A stretch of 64,000 nucleotides of DNA, from positions 92,044 to 156,043 of the forward strand of contig JAEUUF010000006.1 of assembly GCA_016787645.1 (NCBI GenBank). Direction: 5' to 3'. How positions within the stretch are numbered: the stretch's first letter is position 1; each line of letters starts with the position of its first letter. Under the pieces are notes generated by a model that searched no databases, was not told the origin of the DNA, and saw only the letters and a program-made list of their open reading frames with translations. Both the position numbers and the translations under genes were made by a program. Positions 42,403-51,689 of this stretch are shown one piece after another. The stretch comes from Cyclobacteriaceae bacterium (lineage in GTDB: Bacteria; Bacteroidota; Bacteroidia; Cytophagales; Cyclobacteriaceae).

Positions 42403-44427
42403 CTAGCCAATATATTTGGTCAGAATATCCGAGAGAATCAGCAAGCCTTCCCGGAGCGGCTCATCTTTAAGGGCATTCAAATCATCCACTGGCAAGCCCT
42501 CCTTGCTGACACGCGTATCGACGGGCACGTCTCCTACCTTGGGACGGGATTCCATCTCCTTGCGGCGCGTGGCCTCATTGAGGGATATTTTTGTCTGTGA
42601 ATAGCTTTCCCTGGCTTCGTCTACCTCGCTCACATACTTTTTGAGCGCTGTATCACTCTTGAGTCGTTCCTGGTAATCCTTGGATAGATTGGATACTAAC
42701 TTGTCATTGACGTTGTTGGCCTTCTGAAATTCAGTTTTGCGAATGACATCCCAGGGCAGAGCGCTCGGCCGTGAGCTTTCGCCGAATTGCTCCGGAGACA
42801 AGGGAGTGGGCAACAAAATGTCGGGTGTTACTCCCTTGTTCTGCGTGCTGCTGCCTGTGACCCGATAGAATTTCTGAGAAGTGAGGTTCAACTGTCCAAC
42901 CTTCTCCTGGTCAGGAATCCAGCGACTTAGATCCAGAACAGCCTGAACGGTGCCCTTTCCAAAGGTCGACTCCCCAACAATAACACCCCTCTTGTAGTCC
43001 TGGATTGCCCCGGCAAAGATCTCTGAAGCGGATGCACTGCCCCGGTTGGTCAACACCACCAGGGGTCCATCATACGTTACCTCGCGATCCTCATCTGCTC
43101 CTACCTCGACCCGATTTGCCGGGTCTCTTACCTGGACAACAGGCCCCTCCTTAATGAACAGGCCTGTAAGGTCAATTGCCTCCGGAAGTGAACCGCCTCC
43201 GTTATTTCTCAGGTCGATGACCAGGCCGTTAACTCCTTCAGTCTTCAACTCCTGGATTAGCCGTTTCACATCACGGGTTGTGCTTCGGTAATTCGGATCG
43301 CCCTTTTGGTAAGCGGCAAAATCCATGTAGAAGCTGGGCAGTGAAATCACGCCAAGCTTCAGATTTTTGCCATTGACTGAATAGTTGATTACTTTCTTTT
43401 TAGCCGCCTGATCTTCAAGTTTTACTTTATCTCTTATGAAGGTGAGCACGATAGGTGGGCCGCTCATGCCTGTCTGCGCGGGTAATACCTGGAGCCTGAC
43501 TTCAGTACCCTTCGGACCCTTAATCAATTTCACCACTTCGTCCAGCCTCCAACCTACCACGTCGACCATTTCGCCATCCTTTCCCTGGGCAACCCCCGAG
43601 ATCAGGTCATTGGCATGGAGCGCTTTGGATTTATCGGCAGGCCCACCCGGGATGATTTCAGCCACCTTGGTGTAATCATTTTCAGTCGTAAGTCGGGCAC
43701 CGATTCCTTCGAGGGAAAGGCTCATGCTCTGGCGGAAGAGATCGCTGGCTTTTGGCGACAGGTAGCTGGTGTGCGGATCATAGGATTCCGTAACGCAATT
43801 CATGAAGATGCTGAACACATCCTCATTATTGATCTGATCAAAAGACTTCAACAGCCGCTCGTAGCGCTTACGAAGCAAATCGGTGATTTCAGACGGGTTC
43901 TTTCCCGTTAGCTTCAGGGAAAGCGCCTGGCTTTTGATGATTTTTCTCCACGTGTCATCCAATTCCGCCTTTGAATTTGCCCAAGGCAAGTGGTCGCGGT
44001 CCACTTCGTAGTACTCATCCACCGTGTAATCGAATTGCTGGGCAACCAGGTTGTCAATCACATAGTGCAACCGGGCACGGTAGAGATCCTGGAAATATGC
44101 GTATATCCGGAACGCAGGCTCCACATTTTCGGCCTTCGTCAAATCGTCGAGCTTGAAGCGGTAGGAATCAAAGGCCGCCAGGTCCGACTTGATGAAGTAT
44201 ACACGGCTAGGGTCGAGTTCATTGAAGTAACTATCAAATACAACTGAAGACAATGAATCATTGAAGTGAATTCTTCTAAAATGATGATTGTCAAGTAAAT
44301 AAGATATAACCCTTGCTTCCTTACCAAAAACAGGTTTTGGCTGAAGACGTGTGGTGTCGGGTCCAAATGCGCGACTCGGAATGACCGAACAAGCAAGAAA
44401 AACGAACAAGAGAACATTCCGGATCAT
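42403..44427 (-). CDS. prc: Carboxy-terminal processing (tail-specific) protease, S41A
   Basis: 674 residues with a signal peptide (MIRNVLLFVFLACSVIPSRAFG). A helical N-domain (residues 30-210) is followed by PDZ (SLSLEGIGARLTTENDYTKVAEIIPGGPADKSKALHANDLI) and the S41 core: GVISLPSFYMDFA, VNGLVIDLRNNGGG, catalytic Ser in TNRGSASASEIFAGA and Lys in GESTFGKGTVQ. A DUF3340-type C-terminal tail follows. Prc trims periplasmic proteins such as PBP3 in other bacteria. Its start region lies opposite the membrane zinc-ribbon gene, and no clear promoter was found. Confidence 0.93.
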   Translation of the reverse strand: MIRNVLLFVFLACSVIPSRAFGPDTTRLQPKPVFGKEARVISYLLDNHHFRRIHFNDSLSSVVFDSYFNELDPSRVYFIKSDLAAFDSYRFKLDDLTKAENVEPAFRIYAYFQDLYRARLHYVIDNLVAQQFDYTVDEYYEVDRDHLPWANSKAELDDTWRKIIKSQALSLKLTGKNPSEITDLLRKRYERLLKSFDQINNEDVFSIFMNCVTESYDPHTSYLSPKASDLFRQSMSLSLEGIGARLTTENDYTKVAEIIPGGPADKSKALHANDLISGVAQGKDGEMVDVVGWRLDEVVKLIKGPKGTEVRLQVLPAQTGMSGPPIVLTFIRDKVKLEDQAAKKKVINYSVNGKNLKLGVISLPSFYMDFAAYQKGDPNYRSTTRDVKRLIQELKTEGVNGLVIDLRNNGGGSLPEAIDLTGLFIKEGPVVQVRDPANRVEVGADEDREVTYDGPLVVLTNRGSASASEIFAGAIQDYKRGVIVGESTFGKGTVQAVLDLSRWIPDQEKVGQLNLTSQKFYRVTGSSTQNKGVTPDILLPTPLSPEQFGESSRPSALPWDVIRKTEFQKANNVNDKLVSNLSKDYQERLKSDTALKKYVSEVDEARESYSQTKISLNEATRRKEMESRPKVGDVPVDTRVSKEGLPVDDLNALKDEPLREGLLILSDILTKYIG

Positions 44428-44469
44428 ACGGTGCTGTGATTATTCTTGTGCTAACGGAATTGACCCTAC

Positions 44470-45375
44470 CTAGGGTTTTGGGGACTTATCCAGGTCAAAC
44501 TCTTCCAGGAATTTCTGAGCCTGCTCAATGGTTGAGAATTCATAATACCGTTTGCCAGAGAGTACGGAGTGTATCTCAATCCGTACGGCGTCAATATTGC
44601 GCGTATTCCGCTTGTGTGAATCCTTGTATTTCTTGAAGTCATCCCCCTCCTTCCTCGAAATTGGAAAGGCCGTAGCCCGGAGATTCTTGCAATACTCGCA
44701 TTTGTAGTGCTTGATGATTTCCTTGGGCGCTCCGTCCTCAAATCGCTGGGAGACTTCTTCCATAACCACTTTCATGGTGTAGAAGCCACAGTTGTTGCAC
44801 CGAAGGGCAGTGAGGTGACCCTGGTATTTCTCAATCTGAACATCTCCTGTCTTATCATCAATCCACACATCGTAGTCGATCGAAAATATGCTCTCTTCCG
44901 ACTTCGCTCCTTCATCCAGGTGGACATCTTCTTCATCTTCCGCCAAAAGTCGCATCCGGTTGCCAGTCTTGGGGTTAACCCTTGGCATGTAACGCCATTT
45001 CTTCAGCTTTTCGTGGAGCTTGGTGGGATAGTAGTATTGCAGAATCAACTTGGCCACATAGGACACCAAAGTAGCCCCGGCGACTCCAAAAAAGATGCGC
45101 ACAAAAAACCAGACACCAACCACATTCAGTACCCGCTCACCTGAGCCGTAGAGGTTAATCAGCAGGCCGATGGCTGCGCCAAAGCAATAGAAACTCCATT
45201 TGTACCACTGAACCTCATGGGTGTTGATATAATCGTACTTGGCTTTGAAGTCCTGGATGAGGGCTACACGCAGGTTATGAACCAGAAAAATCAATATACC
45301 AAGGGCCACCGCAATGATGGCACCCGCTTTCATGGTAATGTACCAGGCCTGCAGGAATGGACTGAGTTCGTTCAT
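44470..45375 (-). CDS. Polytopic membrane protein with cytoplasmic zinc ribbon
   Basis: 301 residues. Three hydrophobic segments are visible at the N-terminus (AIIAVALGILIFLV, WSFYCFGAAIGLLINLYG, VVGVWFFVRIFFGVAGATLVSYVAKL). An acidic linker (LAEDEEDVHLDEG) leads to a domain with four Cys in CNNC and CEYC pairs (RCNNCGFYTMKV and YKCEYCKNLRA), a zinc-ribbon-like arrangement. No known family is recognised with confidence. A -7 promoter element (45410-45417) precedes it. Confidence 0.65.
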   Translation of the reverse strand: MNELSPFLQAWYITMKAGAIIAVALGILIFLVHNLRVALIQDFKAKYDYINTHEVQWYKWSFYCFGAAIGLLINLYGSGERVLNVVGVWFFVRIFFGVAGATLVSYVAKLILQYYYPTKLHEKLKKWRYMPRVNPKTGNRMRLLAEDEEDVHLDEGAKSEESIFSIDYDVWIDDKTGDVQIEKYQGHLTALRCNNCGFYTMKVVMEEVSQRFEDGAPKEIIKHYKCEYCKNLRATAFPISRKEGDDFKKYKDSHKRNTRNIDAVRIEIHSVLSGKRYYEFSTIEQAQKFLEEFDLDKSPKP

Positions 45376-45409
45376 GGAACCAGGGTCAAATAATGGTTAA
45401 TAAATCACT

Positions 45410-45417
45410 CAAAAATA
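45410..45417 (-). promoter_or_regulatory. -7 promoter element upstream of the membrane zinc-ribbon gene
   Basis: The minus strand reads TATTTTTG, matching TAnnTTTG, 35 bases before the ATG at 45375. No TTG was found at the expected distance. Confidence 0.35.
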
Positions 45418-45444
45418 CGTATAAAAAACGATTGGAACGCCGTT

Positions 45445-45924
45445 TTAGTCTCTCTTGCCGTTTATTATGGACTCAAGGTCGGCTGGCGAATACCCCGTCG
45501 ACTTGATCGTCTTGTTATCTGAAGTCCGATAAACCAACCAGTGCTCCCCCTCCTTCCGGTAATAGCATTCGGTATTGTCCCGCTGCCGGTAGAAAGCCAC
45601 GGTGGCTTTCGCTTCGTCTTCGGAATTGCAAGCTTTACTCATGTTCGACCGCTGAACCTCTTCAAAGAGCTCCTTGAATTTCTCCCCAAGTCCAAACTCA
45701 AGAACCGCGCCAGAAAGGACATACTGTAAGTCGCACAAGGCATCCGCCACCGCCACAATGTCTTTCTCCTGGATAGCTTCCTCCAATTCTCTCAATTCTT
45801 CGGCCAGCAGTTCCACCCGCAAACGGCAACGCTTTTCATCCGGAATGGCTGGAGCTGGCAAGACTGGGTGCTTGAACGTTTGATGAAATTCTGCGACCAG
45901 CTGGAGTGACTCCGGATGTTTCAT
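45445..45924 (-). CDS. MazG-like nucleoside triphosphate pyrophosphohydrolase
   Basis: 159 residues. The Mg-binding EExxE...ExxD layout of all-alpha NTP pyrophosphohydrolases is visible in LLAEELRELEEAIQEKDIVAVADALCDLQYV (about residues 35-75). The last 60 residues (YYRKEGEHWLVYRTSDNKTIKSTGYSPADLESIING) form a small separate module often attached to these proteins in Bacteroidota. It probably hydrolyses a noncanonical or damaged nucleotide; substrate not known. The gene is divergent from tyrS. Confidence 0.87.
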   Translation of the reverse strand: MKHPESLQLVAEFHQTFKHPVLPAPAIPDEKRCRLRVELLAEELRELEEAIQEKDIVAVADALCDLQYVLSGAVLEFGLGEKFKELFEEVQRSNMSKACNSEDEAKATVAFYRQRDNTECYYRKEGEHWLVYRTSDNKTIKSTGYSPADLESIINGKRD

Positions 45925-46002
45925 GGTTCATGGTTTGAGGCCAAAGTAGCAGATAATACGCGCGCCGGTCAATAGAAGTGCAGTTTTATGCCCTCCTGAT
46001 TC

Positions 46003-46010
46003 TATATTTG
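46003..46010 (+). promoter_or_regulatory. -7 promoter element of tyrS
   Basis: TATATTTG matches TAnnTTTG, 22 bases before the ATG at 46033. A weak TTTT lies 15 bases upstream instead of the consensus TTTG. Confidence 0.5.
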
Positions 46011-46032
46011 CCCCCTGATTTGACCCGATTCG

Positions 46033-47319
46033 ATGAACCGTAATTTCGTTCAAGAGCTTACCTGGCGTGGCATGATCCATGACATCATGCCCGGTACTGA
46101 AGCGCTTCTCCAGCAAGAGCGAGTTGCGGGTTACATTGGCTTTGATCCTACGGCGGACTCCCTTCACATTGGAAACCTGGTGCAGATCATGACGCTGGTT
46201 CACTTTCAGCGTTGTGGCCACAAACCCGTCGCCCTCGTCGGCGGCGCCACGGGCATGGTGGGAGACCCTTCCGGGAAATCCGCAGAACGCAACCTGCTTT
46301 CTGAAGAGTTGCTCCGGCACAACGAATCATGCGTCCGGAAACAGCTCGAAAGGTTCCTCGATTTCTCGCCTGGCCTGACCCAGGCCGAGATGGTGAATAA
46401 CTACGATTGGTTCCGCGATTTTCGGTTCCTTGACTTTATCCGCGAGGTTGGCAAACACATCACCGTCAATTATATGATGTCAAAGGACTCCGTACAAAAG
46501 CGACTGGAGACGGGCTTGTCTTTCACGGAGTTTACCTATCAACTGGTGCAGGGCTACGATTTCTACTGGCTCTACAAGAACAAGGGTTGCCGCCTTCAAA
46601 TGGGAGGTTCCGATCAATGGGGAAACATCGTCACCGGTACGGAGCTCATACGCCGGAAAGACGGCGGAGAAGCCTTTGCCCTAACGACCCCTTTGATCAA
46701 AAAGGCGGACGGAACCAAGTTTGGCAAGACAGAGCAAGGCAATGTCTGGCTTGATGCGGCGAAGACATCACCTTATCACTTTTACCAGTATTGGCTTAAT
46801 GCCTCCGACGAAGATGCCGCCTCTTACATCCGAATCTTCACCGAACTGGAAATGGAAGCCATTGACTCCCTGATTTCTGCCCATGCGCAGGCTCCGCATT
46901 TGCGGTCGCTTCAACATGAGTTGGCCAAACAGCTCATGATCCGCGTGCATTCAAAAGAGGACTACGAAACCGCCCGGTCGGCTTCCCAATTGCTGTTTGG
47001 GAATTCAGTTACGGAGGATGTTGAGCGATTGGATGAGAAGACTTTGCTTGCGGTCCTCGAAGGTGTGCCCACGGTAACCATAACCAAGGCTTCACTGGCA
47101 AGTGTTGCGACAGTGACCGACTTGCTGTCGGAGGTCACCCAAGGGCAGATCTTCAAGTCCAAGGGCGAGGCACGGAGAATGATTGAGGGCGGCGGTGTCA
47201 GTATCAATAAGGCCCGGGTAGAGGACGCTGCTCTAGCTCCTGCTTATCGACTGCTGCACAATCGATACTTGCTGGTGCAAAAGGGCAAGAAGAATTATTA
47301 CCTCATCGTCGTTTCGTAA
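46033..47319 (+). CDS. tyrS: Tyrosyl-tRNA synthetase
   Basis: 428 residues. Class I motifs are [20 protein letters not shown] (the HIGH-type site) and [18 protein letters not shown] (the KMSKS-type site KFGKT). The tyrosine-binding region [33 protein letters not shown] follows. A C-terminal S4 RNA-binding domain (about 360-428, [17 protein letters not shown]) is present. Charges tRNA-Tyr. Its stop codon is followed immediately by the start of a membrane protein gene, with zero bases between them. Confidence 0.97.
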   Translation: MNRNFVQELTWRGMIHDIMPGTEALLQQERVAGYIGFDPTADSLHIGNLVQIMTLVHFQRCGHKPVALVGGATGMVGDPSGKSAERNLLSEELLRHNESCVRKQLERFLDFSPGLTQAEMVNNYDWFRDFRFLDFIREVGKHITVNYMMSKDSVQKRLETGLSFTEFTYQLVQGYDFYWLYKNKGCRLQMGGSDQWGNIVTGTELIRRKDGGEAFALTTPLIKKADGTKFGKTEQGNVWLDAAKTSPYHFYQYWLNASDEDAASYIRIFTELEMEAIDSLISAHAQAPHLRSLQHELAKQLMIRVHSKEDYETARSASQLLFGNSVTEDVERLDEKTLLAVLEGVPTVTITKASLASVATVTDLLSEVTQGQIFKSKGEARRMIEGGGVSINKARVEDAALAPAYRLLHNRYLLVQKGKKNYYLIVVS

Positions 47320-47973
47320 ATGGAAATTACCTGGCGCGATTGGCTTCACAGTTCCCGGGGTCGTGGCATCTTAATCTTCTGCGTCGCCACCCTGGTGTCC
47401 ATGGTGCTGTTCATGCCCATCTACTATCGGGAGATACTGGCTCCCAAGGTCGGGATATTGTTGAATGACCCGATACTCAACTTCTTCACTCCTTCCGATT
47501 GGTCAAACGCGGTCTTCTTCATCCTCACAGTTGCCCTTGTTCAGACCTTGTTTACGTATGCTAACAAGCCGGCCATTCTCCTGACCGGCATCCTTACCTA
47601 TTGCCTGGTCAACATTCTTCGCACCTTGACGATGTATGCGATCACCCTGGAGCCGCCGGCCGATATGATCCTGCTGATTGACCCCATTTCTGCCTCGCTC
47701 GTCTATCCCGAGAAGGCTTTCGCCAAGGATCTGTTTTTTTCAGGCCATGTGAGTACCATGATGGCCATGGTGTATGTAGAACGAAACCGCTACTGGTATC
47801 TGGCCAAGCTGGCCGGTACCTCGTTGATGGCGCTCTTCCTGGCGTGGCAGCACGTTCACTATACCGTGGACCTTTTGGCCGCCCCCATGGTTACTTACCT
47901 TATTTACCTGGGTGCCCGGCGCTACGTAGCTGCCATCACACCTAAGAAAATCGAAGAAGTCAGCGCAGAATGA
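47320..47973 (+). CDS. PAP2-related membrane protein with sphingomyelin-synthase-like motifs
   Basis: 217 residues with about six hydrophobic helices. Two motifs match the C-terminal PAP2 family to which sphingomyelin synthases belong: AKDLFFSGHVSTM and WQHVHYTVDLLAAP, giving a His-His-Asp triad of the lipid phosphatase/transferase type. A lipid phosphate phosphatase or phosphotransferase in the membrane is predicted; Bacteroidota make sphingolipids, but no direct link is shown here. The gene starts directly after tyrS, so it is probably co-transcribed with it; the functional reason is unclear. Confidence 0.8.
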   Translation: MEITWRDWLHSSRGRGILIFCVATLVSMVLFMPIYYREILAPKVGILLNDPILNFFTPSDWSNAVFFILTVALVQTLFTYANKPAILLTGILTYCLVNILRTLTMYAITLEPPADMILLIDPISASLVYPEKAFAKDLFFSGHVSTMMAMVYVERNRYWYLAKLAGTSLMALFLAWQHVHYTVDLLAAPMVTYLIYLGARRYVAAITPKKIEEVSAE

Positions 47974-48060
47974 CCTATTTTTGGGGCTTTTACGACCTTG
48001 AGGGTAGTAAGAAATCATTAGAATTGAGTTAATTTGCGGGTTAATTGTTGACCTAAAGAA

Positions 48061-48915
48061 ATGAGGATGATGCCGGAGCAAGTCGAGACAGACAAGAGTG
48101 TTAGGAGTGATAGCTACCCCCGGTTCACGCTTGGCAACAAGCTGACGGAGGAGCAATTGAAATTTTTTGACACCTATGGTTTTCTGCACTTTAAAAACTT
48201 CGTCAGCAAAGAGGCGGTTGCCGAGATGTTGAGCGAGTCCCAACGGGTCCAGGACCAATGGATTGCCGAAGGAAGGAAGATGGTCAATGGGGTGCCAATC
48301 AAGTTTGGCACAGACGTAGACGGTAAGACCATCGTGCAGCGCTTCGCGTTTCTGAACCACTTCTCCCCTGTTTTCGAGGAGTTCCTCAAAGACCCAAGAC
48401 TGGAAGCCCTTTTTGATCTCATTGGCGCTCCCGATTCACGCATCGGTATTAATGAAAAGGATGGCCTGGTGTTCAATCACTACGTAAATACGGCCAACAG
48501 CAATTACAGCCAATTGGGATGGCATACGGATGCCCTGCGCGACATCTTCTACGGCAACAAGATCATGCCCATGCTTAATGTCGGGCTGCACCTGGATGCC
48601 TCTTCGCCGGCCAATGGCGGGCTCCGTATCCTGCCGGGTACGCACAACAAAGGGATTGCTACGCTCCTCTTCCGTAAAGTGTATTACCTCAGCAACAAGG
48701 CAGACAAGAAGGAGCTCGGCCTAACCGTGGATCCTGGTGACTTGACTGTACACGATGGAAGGATTTGGCACCGGGTGGCGCAATCGCCCTTCTTTGGGGA
48801 AAAAAGTCGCCGCCGCGTGATGTACATCCCGATCATTTCGGGCAAGTACCAGCCCCGCGACGAGAGCAGCAAGCCGCTCTTGTACCAGCGCTTCCAGTCC
48901 ATCACCGACAAGTAG
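48061..48915 (+). CDS. Phytanoyl-CoA dioxygenase (PhyH) family protein
   Basis: 284 residues. The start ATG at 48061 is followed by another ATG two codons on. The iron facial triad is visible: His155 and Asp157 in LGWHTDALRD and His237 in DGRIWHRVAQS, with a conserved RRVMYIPI downstream that likely contributes the 2-oxoglutarate-binding Arg. LKFFDTYGFLHFKNFVSKE is the usual start of the fold. Family enzymes hydroxylate diverse small molecules. It ends one base before the SDR gene, so the two probably act in one pathway; substrate unknown. Confidence 0.88.
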   Translation: MRMMPEQVETDKSVRSDSYPRFTLGNKLTEEQLKFFDTYGFLHFKNFVSKEAVAEMLSESQRVQDQWIAEGRKMVNGVPIKFGTDVDGKTIVQRFAFLNHFSPVFEEFLKDPRLEALFDLIGAPDSRIGINEKDGLVFNHYVNTANSNYSQLGWHTDALRDIFYGNKIMPMLNVGLHLDASSPANGGLRILPGTHNKGIATLLFRKVYYLSNKADKKELGLTVDPGDLTVHDGRIWHRVAQSPFFGEKSRRRVMYIPIISGKYQPRDESSKPLLYQRFQSITDK

Positions 48916-48916
48916 T

Positions 48917-49696
48917 ATGCCTTATGCCCTCATTACGGGCGCGAGCGGCGGCATCGGGCTTGCCATTGCGCGTGAGTTGGCTTCCCGCAAGCACGACGTA
49001 ATACTCATCGCCCGATCGGAAGATCAGCTTCGAAAACATGCCGAAGAAATCCGGAAACAGTATGGCGTTTCCGCCGAGTACCTTGCCCTCGACCTGGCCA
49101 ACCCGAACGCATCCATTACCATCCTTGAGTGGGCCACCTCCCGGAATTTTTCCATTGACATCCTGGTCAATAATGCCGGTTTCGGGTCTTGGGGAAAGTT
49201 TCACGAAATCCCTGAATCAGAGTTCCGCGGAATGATGCAGCTGAACATGATTGCCCTTGCTGAATTATGCCGCGCTTTTCTTCCACAGTTACTAAAACAA
49301 TCTAAGGCTTATATCTTAAATGTCTCAAGTACAGCAGCTTATCAGGCTGTACCTACGCTTTCACTGTACGCTGCCACCAAGGCTTTCGTTCTCCTTTTAA
49401 CCAGGGGATTGAACTGGGAACTCAAAGGAACTCAGGTTTCAGCTTCCTGCCTGAGCCCGGGACCAACCTCAACCGGGTTTATTGACCGGGCAAATCTTCA
49501 GGCCATGAAAGACCGGGCAGAGAAATTCAGCATGAAGCCGGAGGAAGTTGCCCGAATTGCGATAGAAGGCATGTATGCCAGAAAGCCGGAAATCATCCCC
49601 GGGTTTACCAATTGGCTGAGTGCCAAACTCGCTGAGATTGTGCCCAAATTTGTGCCAGAGCAAATCGCGGCGAACCTCTATAAAACCAAGGGCTGA
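48917..49696 (+). CDS. Short-chain dehydrogenase/reductase (SDR)
   Basis: 259 residues. The Rossmann motif TGASGGIGLAIA (residues 7-18), VNNAGFGSWGKFH, and the active-site Ser-Tyr-Lys in NVSSTAAYQ and YAATKAF fit a classical NAD(P)H-dependent SDR. The C-terminus (TNWLSAKLAEIVPKF) is amphipathic and could associate with membranes. It directly follows the PhyH gene (one base). Substrate unknown. It converges with the TonB-like gene. Confidence 0.92.
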   Translation: MPYALITGASGGIGLAIARELASRKHDVILIARSEDQLRKHAEEIRKQYGVSAEYLALDLANPNASITILEWATSRNFSIDILVNNAGFGSWGKFHEIPESEFRGMMQLNMIALAELCRAFLPQLLKQSKAYILNVSSTAAYQAVPTLSLYAATKAFVLLLTRGLNWELKGTQVSASCLSPGPTSTGFIDRANLQAMKDRAEKFSMKPEEVARIAIEGMYARKPEIIPGFTNWLSAKLAEIVPKFVPEQIAANLYKTKG

Positions 49697-49702
49697 CTCC
49701 GT

Positions 49703-50557
49703 CTACTTCGTACGGAGTACAAATACGATAAGGCCTCTCGACCGTTCCGGAATCTTTCCATCGGAAGTTCGCGTCAAAGAATTCTTGCGAATAACGTCCT
49801 TGAGCAATTGTTCCGCTCGCGGGCTAAGCGTACGCTCCTTGGTGGTGATACCGATAATTTCTCCCGTATCATCGCACTCAATTTCAAAGACAATTTTTCC
49901 ATTTTCATTGTCGGGAATCTGGGGCAATTTCGGGTCTTCCGTCCATTGCCAGCCTGACATACTCAGGTTCAAGCCAGTACCGCCACCACCTCCGCCAGGC
50001 GTGCCATATAAAGCCTTCGCATTCAGCGTGCCTTGCTCACTTCCTTTGTCCCCGGTTTTATCCTTGTCATCTCCCTGGCTGGTGGCCTCACCTTTCTTGG
50101 TCGCATCTGTGGTTGTGGACTCCTTGGTTGTCTCCTTCTTCGGGGTTTCGCTAGCCTCCTGGATGGGTGCTTTGACAACCTCCTTAGCCGGTGTGACCGC
50201 CTTCTTTTCTTCTTTCACCGACACGGGACTTTCCGTCTTCGAAACTGTCTCTACCGCCTTTTCGGCAATCTTCTCGTCCGTGGTCGCCGATTTCTCAGTC
50301 TCCGCTGCCTCCGTGGAAGCCTCCTGAGAAGTTTCCTCGGTCTTGGCATCACCCTGGTCACCTACCGGTTGATCCGGCTGAACGTCACCCGATCCCTGGT
50401 TATCGAGTCCAAAATTCAACTCAATGCCATACTCAGGCAGCGGCGGATCCGGCGCGCGCCAGGCGATAACAAAGAAAAGCAACACCGCCAGGGCCGAATG
50501 AATACCTACAGAAGCCAACCACCCTAAATTCCGATTCCTCTTCTCCCGGTCTTCCAT
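49703..50557 (-). CDS. TonB-like energy transducer
   Basis: 284 residues. One N-terminal membrane helix (SVGIHSALAVLLFFVIAWRAPD) is followed by a long, low-complexity Lys/Glu/Thr/Ala-rich segment spanning the periplasm (about 60-185) and a C-terminal domain with LPQIPDNENGKIVFEIECDDTGEIIGITTKERTLSPRAEQLLKDVI, typical of TonB/TolA-like C-domains. It follows exbD by 2 bases and exbB. It presumably transfers proton-motive energy to an outer-membrane barrel, plausibly the one encoded at 52.5 kb. Confidence 0.85.
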   Translation of the reverse strand: MEDREKRNRNLGWLASVGIHSALAVLLFFVIAWRAPDPPLPEYGIELNFGLDNQGSGDVQPDQPVGDQGDAKTEETSQEASTEAAETEKSATTDEKIAEKAVETVSKTESPVSVKEEKKAVTPAKEVVKAPIQEASETPKKETTKESTTTDATKKGEATSQGDDKDKTGDKGSEQGTLNAKALYGTPGGGGGGTGLNLSMSGWQWTEDPKLPQIPDNENGKIVFEIECDDTGEIIGITTKERTLSPRAEQLLKDVIRKNSLTRTSDGKIPERSRGLIVFVLRTK

Positions 50558-50559
50558 AC

Positions 50560-50949
50560 CTATTTTGGTTTGGTCGCAATCGTAACTCTCGCTTCCAAAG
50601 AAGTTGCAATTCCTGCCACATAAACCAACTCACGTGTCGGTACACTCTCATCGATATGAAGTACGACTACACCTGATGCTGATGACAGCAATGGTTTCAA
50701 TTCTGCTTCCAACGCATTCTTTGTCACGTGTTTATCGTTCACGTAATACTGCAAATCTTTAGTCACGGTAATCGACACTTTCTGAACTTCAATGGTACTC
50801 ACCTTACTCGTAGGCAAGTTGACCGGCAATCCGGATGGCGTGACAAACGAGGCGGTCAGCATGAAAAAGATCAACAACAGGAAGATCAGGTCAGTCATGG
50901 AGGCCATGCTGAAGGCCACATCCACTTTGTTTCGAGTCTTTAGGTCCAT
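50560..50949 (-). CDS. exbD: Biopolymer transport protein ExbD/TolR family
   Basis: 129 residues, one N-terminal helix (SMASMTDLIFLLLIFFMLTASFV) carrying the conserved Asp of the proton channel (TDLIFLLLIFF), then a periplasmic domain VNLPTSKVSTIEVQKVSITVTKDLQYYVN. Part of the proton-driven ExbB-ExbD motor. It lies 13 bases after exbB and 2 bases before the TonB-like gene. Confidence 0.93.
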   Translation of the reverse strand: MDLKTRNKVDVAFSMASMTDLIFLLLIFFMLTASFVTPSGLPVNLPTSKVSTIEVQKVSITVTKDLQYYVNDKHVTKNALEAELKPLLSSASGVVVLHIDESVPTRELVYVAGIATSLEARVTIATKPK

Positions 50950-50962
50950 ACTGGTTCAGGAA

Positions 50963-51625
50963 TTACCTCGGTTCCTGCAACAAGTCAATGAATTCAATGG
51001 AGGAGTACTCCATGCGATGCACCACCTTGGAAACTCGCGTCACCAGGTAGTTATAGGCCAGGTAAGCAATGATCCCCACAATGAGCCCTGCAACGGTGGT
51101 AATCATCGCGGTATAGATACCCGACGACAACAGCTTCGGGCTCACAGACCCTTCTTCCTGGGCTATTGCGATGAACGCTTCCACCATGCCGATTACGGTT
51201 CCAAGGAAGCCCATCATGGGCGCCGCTCCGGAAACGGTGGCCAGGATACCCAGATTCTTCTCCAGCTTAAAAAGCTCAATCTTGGCGACGTTTTCTATAG
51301 AGGCCTCAATGTTCTTCAAAGGGCTTCCGATTCGCGAAACACCTTTCTCGATCATCCGGGCGATTGGGCTGTCGAATTGCGCGCAGAGCAACTTGGCTCC
51401 GTTGATGTCTCCTTTGAGCACCATCTCCTTGATCCTTCCAATGAACGCCTCCGGGCTTTGATTGGCTTTATTGATGGTAAGCACCCGTTCTACGAAGATG
51501 TAAACCGCCACCACGGACGATAACAGGATGGGGATCATCATAAACCCGCCCTTGATGGCCAATTCGATGACTGAAAGTGAATTGGCCTCCGGTAACCCGG
51601 AGGTAGTAATTTGAGCTAACACCAT
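50963..51625 (-). CDS. exbB: MotA/TolQ/ExbB family proton channel
   Basis: 220 residues. Helices FMMIPILLSSVVAVYIFVERVLTI, LGILATVSGAAPMMGFLGTVIGMVEAFIAI and AMITTVAGLIVGIIAYLAYNYLV match the three-helix ExbB/TolQ plan; the conserved GTVIGM motif is present. With ExbD it forms the inner-membrane motor that uses the proton gradient. First gene of the exbB-exbD-tonB part of the locus. Confidence 0.93.
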   Translation of the reverse strand: MVLAQITTSGLPEANSLSVIELAIKGGFMMIPILLSSVVAVYIFVERVLTINKANQSPEAFIGRIKEMVLKGDINGAKLLCAQFDSPIARMIEKGVSRIGSPLKNIEASIENVAKIELFKLEKNLGILATVSGAAPMMGFLGTVIGMVEAFIAIAQEEGSVSPKLLSSGIYTAMITTVAGLIVGIIAYLAYNYLVTRVSKVVHRMEYSSIEFIDLLQEPR

Positions 51626-51689
51626 TGTTCAAAAAAATATTTAGTGACCGAAAAAAGTAAACGTCAGGTCGATAACTGTCCGGTTATTG

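Noticed and set aside
49696-49718. Intrinsic terminator between the SDR and TonB-like genes
   Set aside because: A 7-pair hairpin (ACTCCGT/ACGGAGT) exists but has no T-run on either strand.
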